The notes below the pieces were generated by a model, which saw only the letters and a program-made list of their open reading frames with translations, was not told the origin of the DNA and made no database searches. A stretch of 16,260 nt of DNA from Alphaproteobacteria bacterium (GTDB taxonomy: Bacteria; Pseudomonadota; Alphaproteobacteria; Rhodospirillales; Magnetospirillaceae): assembly GCA_015232485.1 (NCBI GenBank), contig JADFZP010000021.1:1-16260 (forward strand), read 5' to 3'. A program made the translations under genes and the position numbers. Position 1 is the stretch's first letter; every line of letters begins with the position of its first letter. Positions 9,812-16,252 of the stretch are shown in pieces.

Positions 9812-10482
9812 TCCATCGCCCCCGCGCCATGGTCTTCGACTGGGACAACACCCTGGTCGATTCCTGGGAATGCATCCAGGTGGCGACCAACGCCACGCTT
9901 CGCCACATGGGCCATCCCGAATGGAGCATGGAGGAGACCCAGCGGCGCGTCGCCCATTCGCTGCGCGACGCCTTCCCGGTGCTGTTCGGCGACCGCTGGG
10001 AAGAGGCGAGGGATCATTTCTACGCCACCTTCGAAGCCGTCCACATGGACTACCTTCGGCCGCTGCCCGACGCGCGCGCGATGCTCGACGAGATGCGGGA
10101 ATTGGGCATCGTGCTGGCGGTGGTCAGCAACAAGACCGGCCACTACCTTCGCGCCGAGGCCGAGCGCCTCGGCTGGGAGGATCTGTTCCACAAGATGATC
10201 GGCGCCACCGACGCGCCCGAGGACAAGCCCTCGGCGGCGCCCGTCCACATGGCGCTGGCGGCGAGCGGGATCGCGCCCGGACCCGCCGTTTGGTTTATCG
10301 GCGACGCCCCGATCGATATGGCCTGTGCCGCCAATTCGGGATGCCTGCCTGTCCTTCTCCGCAATGCTGCACTGCAACAAGGAGAGTTTGACACGCATCC
10401 TCCGCGGCGTCATATATTGGGATGCAAGGAACTCGCCGCTCTCGTGCGCGACCTCGCCGCTCCGGCGCCGCAGGTTGGATGA
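9808..10482 (+). CDS. HAD-superfamily hydrolase, phosphoglycolate-phosphatase-like
   Basis: A 224-residue haloacid-dehalogenase-fold phosphatase. Motif I is FDWDNTLVD with nucleophile D11 and acid D13. Motif II is VVSNK with S107. The motif III lysine is K140 (EDKPSAAP). Motif IV is FIGDAPIDM with D166 and D170. An alpha-helical cap of about 65 residues sits between motifs I and II, as in subfamily IA (Gph-type) enzymes. The physiological substrate cannot be read from sequence; phosphoglycolate or another small phosphomonoester is a guess. The ATGA overlap with the aminotransferase gene indicates coupled translation. Its 3' end also contains the apparent hfq promoter, so the last 30 codons carry a regulatory as well as a coding role. 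Confidence 0.9.
   Translation: MIHRPRAMVFDWDNTLVDSWECIQVATNATLRHMGHPEWSMEETQRRVAHSLRDAFPVLFGDRWEEARDHFYATFEAVHMDYLRPLPDARAMLDEMRELGIVLAVVSNKTGHYLRAEAERLGWEDLFHKMIGATDAPEDKPSAAPVHMALAASGIAPGPAVWFIGDAPIDMACAANSGCLPVLLRNAALQQGEFDTHPPRRHILGCKELAALVRDLAAPAPQVG
10388..10416 (+). promoter_or_regulatory. Candidate sigma70 promoter for hfq-hflX, inside the HAD gene
   Basis: A perfect -35 hexamer TTGACA (10388-10393) is followed after 17 bases by CATATA (10411-10416), with an alternative TATATT two bases later. Such AT-rich hexamers stand out in this GC-rich region. Transcription would begin near 10423-10426, giving a leader of about 100 nt before the hfq ATG. It would uncouple hfq-hflX from the upstream operon. 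Confidence 0.6.
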
Positions 10483-10523
10483 GTGGTCGCTGGCTGTGAT
10501 AACAAGAAAACGGGGGCTCACCC

Positions 10524-10778
10524 ATGTCGCAAGAGAAATCGCAGAACGTTCAGGACGTGTTCCTGAACAACATTCGTAAGAACAAGACGCCGGTAACGAT
10601 CTTTCTGGTCAATGGCGTCAAGCTCCAGGGCATCGTCACCTGGTTCGACAATTTCTCGGTCCTTTTGCGTCGTGACGGGCACACCCAGCTAGTCTACAAA
10701 CACGCTATCTCGACCGTCATGCCGTCGGTTCCCGTCATGCTGTTCGAGCCCAGCGAGAAGGGCGAAGAAACGGTTTGA
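10524..10778 (+). CDS. hfq: RNA chaperone Hfq
   Basis: An 84-residue Sm-like protein, compact as is common in alphaproteobacteria, with little C-terminal tail. The N-terminal helix (SQNVQDVFLNNIRKNKTPV) leads into Sm1 strands (VTIFLVNGVKLQGIVTWFDNFSVLL), and Sm2 ends with the hallmark YKHAIST. It forms a hexameric ring that binds U-rich and A-rich RNA and pairs small RNAs with mRNAs; in diazotrophic relatives it affects nif gene expression. ATG 10524 follows a 41-base gap from the HAD gene, with a G-rich stretch (CGGGGG) as a modest ribosome site. The gene has its own promoter-like sequence upstream. Its stop overlaps the hflX start (TTGA), the conserved hfq-hflX pairing. Confidence 0.98.
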   Translation: MSQEKSQNVQDVFLNNIRKNKTPVTIFLVNGVKLQGIVTWFDNFSVLLRRDGHTQLVYKHAISTVMPSVPVMLFEPSEKGEETV

Positions 10779-12091
10779 GCACCGGCGCCCCATCCGACAC
10801 CGCGGCCGCTCCGGTCCGGTGTCTCGTCGTCCATCCGGTGCCAAAAGGCGCCGATGGCGCGGCGCGCCGCCCGGAATCGCGGCTTGAGGAAGCGGTGGGA
10901 CTGGCCAAGGCGATCGATCTGCGGGTGATCGGCGCCGATCTGGTGACCGTCTCCAAGATTCGTCCGGCCACCTATCTCGGCCAGGGCGGCGTCGAACGCT
11001 TGGCCGAGGTGATCGAGGCCGAAGAGGTGGGCGTCGCGGTGATCGACACCCATCTGTCGCCGGTGCAGCAGCGCAATCTGGAACGGGCGTGGGGCTGCAA
11101 GGTCATCGACCGCACCGGACTGATCCTGGAAATCTTCGGCGCCCGCGCCCGCACCCGCGAGGGGCGGCTTCAGGTCGACCTCGCCGCGTTGTCCTATCAA
11201 CGTTCGCGGCTGGTGCGGTCGTGGACCCATCTTGAACGCCAGCGCGGCGGCTTCGGCTTCATGGGTGGACCCGGCGAGACGCAGATCGAGGCCGACCGCC
11301 GGATGATCCTGGAACGGATCACCCGCCTGAAGAAAGAGCTGGAAGAGGTCAAGCGGACCCGCGATCTGCACCGCAAGGCGCGGAAAAGGGTGCCCTATCC
11401 GGTGGTGGCGCTGGTCGGCTACACCAACGCCGGAAAATCGACGCTGTTCAATTCGGTGACCAGCGCCGAGGTGCTGGCCCGCGACCAGTTGTTCGCCACG
11501 CTCGATCCGACCATGCGCGGCCTCGTGCTGCCTTCGGGCCGGCGGGTGATCCTGTCCGACACCGTGGGCTTCGTCTCCGATCTGCCCACCGAGCTGGTCG
11601 CCGCGTTCCGGGCCACCCTGGAAGAGGTGCTGGAAGCCGACGTGATCGTTCATGTCCGCGACGTCTCGCACCCCGATACCGAGGCCCAGAAATCCGACGT
11701 CGAGGACGTGCTGCGCGACCTTGGCATCGGCGAGACCGTCGATCGCGGCTTGATCGAGGCGCTCAACAAGATCGACCGGCTGGGCGAGGCGGAACGCCAG
11801 GAACTGCTCAACCAGACCGCCCGCGTCCCCGACGCGATCGCCCTGTCCGCCGTGACGGGCGAGGGGGTCGACACGCTGCTCGCGCTGCTCGACCGCCGCT
11901 TGTCGGAAACCCGCGAGATCGTCGAGGTGGCGCTGCCGCTCGACGACGGCGCCGCCATCTCGTGGCTGTACGCCCATGGCGAGGTCATCGAGCGCAGCGA
12001 CGACGAGACGCTGGCGCGCATGCGGGTCAAGCTCGACCCGGCCGATGTCGCCCGTTTCCAGCGCCGGCCCCGAACGGGCGAGCCGTCGTGA
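10775..12091 (+). CDS. hflX: Ribosome-associated GTPase HflX
   Basis: A 438-residue GTPase of the Obg-HflX group, known to split or rescue stalled ribosomes, especially after heat stress. The N-terminal glycine-rich domain ends with the family signature GGFGFMGGPGETQIEADRR. The G domain has Walker A GYTNAGKST (215-223), a switch I region (FATLDPT), DTVGF from residue 262, and the base-specificity motif NKID (331-334). The start is taken as TTG 10775, overlapping the hfq stop by four bases, with a GAAGGGCGAAG ribosome-site region inside hfq. The next strong similarity begins only about 12 residues later, so a GTG near 10838 is a less likely alternative. The stop overlaps the next gene as GTGA. 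All five GTPase motifs look intact. Confidence 0.96.
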   Translation: MSTGAPSDTAAAPVRCLVVHPVPKGADGAARRPESRLEEAVGLAKAIDLRVIGADLVTVSKIRPATYLGQGGVERLAEVIEAEEVGVAVIDTHLSPVQQRNLERAWGCKVIDRTGLILEIFGARARTREGRLQVDLAALSYQRSRLVRSWTHLERQRGGFGFMGGPGETQIEADRRMILERITRLKKELEEVKRTRDLHRKARKRVPYPVVALVGYTNAGKSTLFNSVTSAEVLARDQLFATLDPTMRGLVLPSGRRVILSDTVGFVSDLPTELVAAFRATLEEVLEADVIVHVRDVSHPDTEAQKSDVEDVLRDLGIGETVDRGLIEALNKIDRLGEAERQELLNQTARVPDAIALSAVTGEGVDTLLALLDRRLSETREIVEVALPLDDGAAISWLYAHGEVIERSDDETLARMRVKLDPADVARFQRRPRTGEPS

Positions 12092-12861
12092 CGATCAATC
12101 CGGCGACCGTCACCTCGATCGTGAGGTCCGTCGCCGAAACCGAGATCCTGCCGCGGTTCCGCGCCCTGGCCGCGCATCAAATCCGCGAGAAGGGGCCGGG
12201 CAATCTGGTCACCGAGGCCGACACCGAGGCTGAACTTCGCCTGGCCGAGCGGCTGACCGCGCTGCTGCCCGGCTCGGCGGTGGTCGGCGAGGAGGCGGTG
12301 GCCGATGACCCCGGCGTGCTCGACGCGCTTACCGGCGACCGCCCGGTCTGGGTGCTCGACCCGGTCGACGGCACCGGCAATTTCGCGCGTGGCCGGCCAC
12401 TGTTCGCCGTCATCGTCGCGCTGGTGCGGGGCGGGCGCACGCTGCAAGGCTGGATTCACGACCCGCTCTCGGACATCACCTTCCACGCCATCGCGGGGCG
12501 GGGCGCCTGGGCGGGCGACCGCCGCCTAAGCATCGCCGCCGCGCCGGACCTGGGCCAGATGGCCGGCTCGCTCGGTTGGCGGCGCAACCGCCGGATTCAG
12601 GAGCGGGTGCGCCGGGTGGTCCGCCAGGGCAGCGTCGCCCACGATTATCTTTGTCTGGCCGAGAGCAGCCTGCACTTCGCGCTGTACCGTCGCCTCAATC
12701 CCTGGGACCACGCGGCCGGCGTGTTGATGCACCACGAGGCGGGGGGCTATTCGGCGTTGCTCGACGGCCAGCCCTACCGGCCGCTGCCCAATGTCGGCAC
12801 CGACCTGCTGCTCGCCCCCGATCGCCAAAGCTGGCAAGTCCTGCGCGATTTGGCGGAGTGA
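12088..12861 (+). CDS. Inositol monophosphatase family protein (SuhB/HisN-like)
   Basis: A 257-residue Mg2+-dependent, Li+-sensitive-type phosphatase. Metal ligands are visible: E68-E69 in VGEEA, the DPVDGTGNF motif at residues 91-99, and D207 in the second signature WDHAAGVLMHHEAGG. Members hydrolyse inositol phosphate, histidinol phosphate, PAP or fructose-1,6-bisphosphate, or act in ribosome assembly and antitermination (SuhB). Motifs alone do not separate these. The start is GTG 12088, overlapping the hflX stop by four bases (GTGA), so translation is probably coupled. An ATG-led start upstream would run inside hflX and is not supported. It is the last gene of the plus-strand run and is followed by a palindromic repeat. 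Confidence 0.88.
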   Translation: MTINPATVTSIVRSVAETEILPRFRALAAHQIREKGPGNLVTEADTEAELRLAERLTALLPGSAVVGEEAVADDPGVLDALTGDRPVWVLDPVDGTGNFARGRPLFAVIVALVRGGRTLQGWIHDPLSDITFHAIAGRGAWAGDRRLSIAAAPDLGQMAGSLGWRRNRRIQERVRRVVRQGSVAHDYLCLAESSLHFALYRRLNPWDHAAGVLMHHEAGGYSALLDGQPYRPLPNVGTDLLLAPDRQSWQVLRDLAE

Positions 12862-12869
12862 CCCATTTC

Positions 12870-12953
12870 CGTCATGCCCGTGCTTGACACGGGCATCCAC
12901 GTGCGCCGCCCCACGGAGCCGCGTGGATGGCCGGATCAAGTCCGGCCATGACG
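12870..12953. repeat. 84-bp REP-like multi-hairpin palindrome between convergent genes
   Basis: The element is nested. Outer arms CGTCATG (12870-12876) and CATGACG (12947-12953) are inverted repeats, as are inner arms CATCCACG (12894-12901) and CGTGGATG (12922-12929). Each side carries its own hairpin: CCCGTG-CTTGA-CACGGG (12877-12893) and GCCGGA-TCAAG-TCCGGC (12930-12946). The single strand could fold as a branched cross with a 20-nt apical loop. It lies between the stops of two convergent genes, typical for repetitive extragenic palindromes in alphaproteobacteria. It may also terminate transcription from both sides, although no T-run follows any stem. Confidence 0.85.
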
Positions 12954-12961
12954 AGTGGAGA

Positions 12962-13579
12962 TCACGCGCCGCGCTTCATCACGAAGCGGGGCGCGGGCGA
13001 GAAGGCGTTTTCGATCTTCCAGATATAGACCCGATAGCCCTCGTGAAGGCGCACCTCCGAGGCGTTCTGGCTGACCACGTCGCCATCGGTGATCAGACGG
13101 AACTCGCCGGACACCGTAAGCCCCGAGGTGAGCGCCCGCTGCGCGTCGTTGCGGCGCAAGGTCGTGCCATCGACCACGATGGTGTTGTTCTTGATGTCGG
13201 ATTTCAGCGACAGGATCGGGGCGTTGCGCCGCACGAAGGTGACCAGCCGGCTTTCGCCCAGGCGGCCCTGGAATTCGTAGCGGACGTTGAAACGGGCGCC
13301 GCCCTTGTGGGTGATCTGCTTGAAGGCGCCGTCGCGCTTCAGGTCGTCGTGAACCACCTGGATCTTCTTTTTGGCCTCTTCGGGCGACAGCTTGCCCGCG
13401 ACCAGTTCCTCGTGCAGTGGCCCGTAGGTCAGGTCGCCGAGGTAAAGGATCGAGAAATCGCCGTTGCGCCCCAGCCGGATTTCCGACTTGAAGCCGTCCG
13501 GCAAGTAGCACGAGCCCAGCCCGAGCACCAGCGGCAGCACCACGGCCACTCGCGCCAGCCATCCCCACAATCGCACCAA
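12962..13579 (-). CDS. Small predicted lipoprotein of unknown function
   Basis: Encodes 205 residues. The N-terminus is a lipoprotein signal: a short basic stretch, a hydrophobic core (ARVAVVLPLVLGLGSC) and a lipobox LGSC with lipidation cysteine C24. The mature part looks globular and rich in beta-strand segments, with one helical charged stretch (SPEEAKKKIQVVHDDLKRD), and I recognise no domain. It would be anchored in the inner or outer membrane facing the periplasm. The longest start is TTG 13579, seven bases after an AAGGGG ribosome site; GTG 13576 is equally possible and would remove one residue. It lies four bases after the mazG stop, so it is the last gene of the minus-strand operon. 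It ends facing the palindromic repeat. Confidence 0.8.
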   Translation of the reverse strand: MVRLWGWLARVAVVLPLVLGLGSCYLPDGFKSEIRLGRNGDFSILYLGDLTYGPLHEELVAGKLSPEEAKKKIQVVHDDLKRDGAFKQITHKGGARFNVRYEFQGRLGESRLVTFVRRNAPILSLKSDIKNNTIVVDGTTLRRNDAQRALTSGLTVSGEFRLITDGDVVSQNASEVRLHEGYRVYIWKIENAFSPAPRFVMKRGA

Positions 13580-13583
13580 ATCG

Positions 13584-14387
13584 TCACCCCTTATCCGCCG
13601 CGTCCTCCCGCTTCACTTGCTCCCACAGGGCGTCCATCTCGGCGAGACTGGCCTCGTGCGGCGTGCGGCCCCGCGCGGTCAGGGCCTGCTCGACGCGGCG
13701 GAAACGCCCCTCGAATTTTCGGGTGGCGCGCCGCAGGGCGCCTTCGCCATCGATCTTGAGCTTTCGGGCAAGGTTGACGCAAGAGAAGAGAAGGTCCCCC
13801 ATCTCCTCATCGAGCCGGGCCGGGTCGGCGCCGGCCAGTTCGGCCTCGATCTCGGCCGCCTCCTCGCGGATCTTGTCGACCACCGGCGCCGCCTCGGGCC
13901 AGTCGAAGCCCACCCGCGCGGCGCGCCCCTGGACCTTGGCGGCGCGGGTCAGGGCGGGCAGGGCGATCGACACGCCGTCCAGGACGCTGGGCGGTTGGTC
14001 GCAGGCCTTGGCTTGACGCTCGCGCTCCTTGGTCGTTTCCCAGGCGACGGTCTGCGCCTCGGCGGTATCGATATTCGCGTCGCCGAAAACATGGGGATGG
14101 CGCCGCTCCATCTTGTCGGCGATGCCGCGCGCCACGTCCTGGAAATCGAACAGGCCCCGCTCGCCGGCCATTTGCGCGTAGAACACGACCTGGAACAAGA
14201 GATCGCCCAATTCGTCCTTGAGCGCCGTCAGATCGCCTTGCTCGATCGCCTCGGCGACTTCGTAGGCTTCCTCGATGGTGTGGGGGGCGATGGTGGCGAA
14301 GGTCTGCTCGATATCCCAGGGGCAGCCGCGCGCCGGGTCGCGCAAGGTGGCCATGATCGCCAACAGCCGGTCGAGCGGCGTGGTCAC
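13584..14387 (-). CDS. mazG: Nucleoside triphosphate pyrophosphohydrolase MazG
   Basis: A 267-residue protein, close to the 263 of the Escherichia coli enzyme, with the usual two MazG domains. The first has CPWD at residues 22-25, the metal-binding EEAYE (39-43) and ELGD (59-62). The second has EEAAE (175-179) and EMGD (195-198). It hydrolyses canonical and damaged NTPs/dNTPs to monophosphates plus pyrophosphate, cleaning the nucleotide pool and moderating (p)ppGpp responses. The start is taken as GTG 14387 because it overlaps the upstream stop as GTGA and puts the first conserved residues (PLDRLLAIMATLRDP) at the usual distance. The frame stays open to 14417, but that start lies inside the neighbour. 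Co-translation with the 546-residue protein upstream is inferred from the overlap. Confidence 0.95.
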   Translation of the reverse strand: MTTPLDRLLAIMATLRDPARGCPWDIEQTFATIAPHTIEEAYEVAEAIEQGDLTALKDELGDLLFQVVFYAQMAGERGLFDFQDVARGIADKMERRHPHVFGDANIDTAEAQTVAWETTKERERQAKACDQPPSVLDGVSIALPALTRAAKVQGRAARVGFDWPEAAPVVDKIREEAAEIEAELAGADPARLDEEMGDLLFSCVNLARKLKIDGEGALRRATRKFEGRFRRVEQALTARGRTPHEASLAEMDALWEQVKREDAADKG

Positions 14388-16024
14388 GACGCGGCCTGCT
14401 TGGCCAAGGCGTGCCAAGCCGAGGCGATGTGCATCAGGCAGGTCTGGCGCTTCAACTCCTTGCCGCTCAGATGGGCGACCAGGGAATCCATCGCCTCGGC
14501 ATAGGGGCCGTGGCGGGGATCGCCGACCGTCTCATCCTTGAAGGCCTCGAGCACCTCGATGGATTCCCTCAATTCGCCCGCGAAACGGCGGCTGCTCATC
14601 ACGCCATGCACCATCACCAGCATGTTGGCGGCCTCGCTCGCCGCTTCCAGGGTGACGCCGGTGACGAGCGCGGCGCGCATCTGCCAGGCCAGTTCGACGG
14701 GGCGGCGGCGCACCTCGTCCTGGACGAACGGCCGCTTGGTGACCTGGGCGCTGCGGGTCAACGAGGCGCCAATGCAGGTCTCATACAGCGACTTGAAATC
14801 GAACAGCCGGACCCCTTCGCCGAACAGCATCAGCAGCAGGATGTCCGACAGGAAATTATTGAACTGCTTGTCGACCCATTTCAGCCGCTCGGCCAGGAAC
14901 TGCGGCGTCGTTTCGGGGTGGTCGGCGAGCGCCCGGAACTCGGCATGGGTCTTGGCGAACAGCTTGGCGTCGAAGTCGAACAGGCAACTCAGAAACTGGA
15001 AGTCGGTCCCGTCGGGCAGCGCCAGCCCCTCGGCCTCGACCGCCTTGCGAAAGGCGTCGAACAGGGCCAGCGCCTCGGCCTCGTCCGGGTCGAGCGCGGT
15101 GATCACCGGCACCTTGACCCGGCGGTAACGCGTCTCGCTGCCCAGGGAGAAGCGGATGCCCAGCACCTTGAAGCGGCGGGGAACCCGCACCGGCAGCTTG
15201 ACCACCTTGAACTCGGCCGGCAGCTTCTCCTTCTTGCGGGCCAATTCCAGGGTGGCGACCGCGTTCTGGTGCAAAGGGGCGAGGCGGGTCAGCTTCTCGG
15301 TCAGGATGCGCCACAAGAGCGGCCGCTTCTCCTTGAAAAAGGCGTCGCGCGCCTCGTCATGCGCCAGGGCGCGCTTCTTCATCAGCACATAAATCTGGTG
15401 TTCGAGCACGTTGCGGCAGGATTCCATCAGCGGACCCTCGACGAAGGCCAGCAGCGCCGTGACGAAACGCGGCGAGAACAGGAACAGCGGCCGCTCGTGC
15501 CACCAAGCGGCCGAGGGAATCGGCGGCTCGCCCATCACGAAGATCTTCACCTTGCGCCGCAGGATTTCGGTCAACTGGCGGGCGACCAGATCCTCGGCCC
15601 AGGCATGGGCGTAGGGAGGCGGAGCGGGGGCCTCGTCAAGGGGTGGAGCGGGCGGCTCCTCCTCGACCGGCGGCAGGATGGCGCGCGCGACCTCTTCGTC
15701 GTCGACGGCGCGCCGATGCGGCGTGTCCCGAACCAGCTCGCGATGAACCAGCGCCCAGGCGGCGGCGATCTCGGGCCGCTTCTCGACGACGATCGCCAGA
15801 ACTTCGCGCGCCAGTTCCAGCCGCTCGGCGGCGGTGGCGCCGTGCAATCCCGCCAGAAAGGCGCCATGCACGGTGACGCGAAATTCCGCGTCGCCTTGTC
15901 GTCGCAACAGGCTGTCCAGGCAGCGGTCGACCTGATGGATCAGCGCGTCTTCCTGGCCATCCGCCGGCAGCTTGGCCGAAAGGCTGTCGAACAATTGCTG
16001 CTGGTCGGGCGGAAGTTTGCGCAT
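14384..16024 (-). CDS. Conserved-looking cytoplasmic protein of unknown function, 546 residues
   Basis: I recognise no family. From ATG 16024 the product has 546 residues with no signal peptide. A helical N-terminal domain (about 1-115) is joined by a proline/glutamate-rich linker (about 118-137) to a larger, mostly helical domain (about 138-540). The second domain has aromatic-rich segments (WWHERPLFLFSPRF near 174-187), a basic strand-like patch (KVVKLPVRVPRRFKVLGIRF, 273-292) and hydrophobic helices near 390-401. Third-codon GC bias like its neighbours supports real coding. The frame is open to 16240, but MRKLPPDQQ is favoured because a TATACT -10-like element lies five bases before this ATG. 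The stop overlaps the mazG start, so it is first in an operon with mazG and a lipoprotein gene. Confidence 0.8.
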   Translation of the reverse strand: MRKLPPDQQQLFDSLSAKLPADGQEDALIHQVDRCLDSLLRRQGDAEFRVTVHGAFLAGLHGATAAERLELAREVLAIVVEKRPEIAAAWALVHRELVRDTPHRRAVDDEEVARAILPPVEEEPPAPPLDEAPAPPPYAHAWAEDLVARQLTEILRRKVKIFVMGEPPIPSAAWWHERPLFLFSPRFVTALLAFVEGPLMESCRNVLEHQIYVLMKKRALAHDEARDAFFKEKRPLLWRILTEKLTRLAPLHQNAVATLELARKKEKLPAEFKVVKLPVRVPRRFKVLGIRFSLGSETRYRRVKVPVITALDPDEAEALALFDAFRKAVEAEGLALPDGTDFQFLSCLFDFDAKLFAKTHAEFRALADHPETTPQFLAERLKWVDKQFNNFLSDILLLMLFGEGVRLFDFKSLYETCIGASLTRSAQVTKRPFVQDEVRRRPVELAWQMRAALVTGVTLEAASEAANMLVMVHGVMSSRRFAGELRESIEVLEAFKDETVGDPRHGPYAEAMDSLVAHLSGKELKRQTCLMHIASAWHALAKQAAS

Positions 16025-16029
16025 GCCAC

Positions 16030-16058
16030 AGTATAGTCGGCGGATCGCGAACGGCCAG
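16030..16058 (-). promoter_or_regulatory. Candidate promoter for a leaderless mRNA of the minus-strand operon
   Basis: On the minus strand TATACT (16035-16030) is separated from the ATG at 16024 by only five bases, so transcription would begin at or next to the start codon. The matching -35 position (16058-16053) reads CTGGCC, a weak match. No Shine-Dalgarno sequence is visible before this ATG, consistent with leaderless translation. Confidence 0.4.
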
Positions 16059-16224
16059 AGACTATTCGAATTGACGCCCGCCGGCTTCGGCAAGCATCGC
16101 CGATCTTGGAACGGCGCGGCCTCGGGGCTCATCCGAGTGAGCCGCCCGGCACGCGCGCCACCAAGCGACTGGATGGGACGTAAGCCATTGAAAAGACGGA
16201 GAGGGCTCGGACCCCCCAATCCGA
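16059..16224. other. Non-coding stretch between the operon start and the dif-like site
   Basis: I see no supported gene here. Open frames run through it on both strands, but they lack start signals and known motifs. It contains two mutually exclusive hairpins: CTCGG (16121-16125) with CCGAG (16133-16137), and GGCTCA (16126-16131) with TGAGCC (16138-16143). Confidence 0.5.
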
Positions 16225-16252
16225 TTGTCGCATAATGCATATTATGGATAGT
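16225..16252 (+). other. dif-like XerC/XerD recombination site
   Basis: A 28-bp stretch fits the dif layout. A left (XerC-type) arm of 11 bp ends in CGCATAA (to 16235), a 6-bp centre reads TGCATA (16236-16241), and a right (XerD-type) arm of 11 bp begins TTATG (from 16242). Aligned to the Escherichia coli dif, whose arms and centre are GGTGCGCATAA, TGTATA and TTATGTTAAAT, 19 of 28 positions agree, including all inner-arm bases. The core CATAAT-GCAT-ATTATG (16231-16246) is an AT-rich inverted repeat in GC-rich surroundings. It could be the chromosomal dif or the boundary of a Xer-integrated element. A regulator operator is the main alternative. Confidence 0.65.

Noticed and set aside
12877..12946. 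Rho-independent terminator at the convergent junction
   Set aside because: Stems exist but no T-run follows on either strand, so it is described as a REP-like repeat with only possible terminator activity.
12791..13759. 322-codon plus-strand frame running out of the phosphatase gene through the palindromic repeat
   Set aside because: It translates the repeat and the antisense of the lipoprotein and mazG genes; no start signal and no domain.
14411..16036. 541-codon plus-strand open frame opposite the unknown minus-strand gene
   Set aside because: Its composition (Gln/Gly/Leu/Arg/His-rich) is that of a complement shadow, whereas the minus-strand frame has balanced composition, overlaps mazG correctly and has a sensible start. 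I hold this with moderate confidence since the minus-strand protein has no known family.
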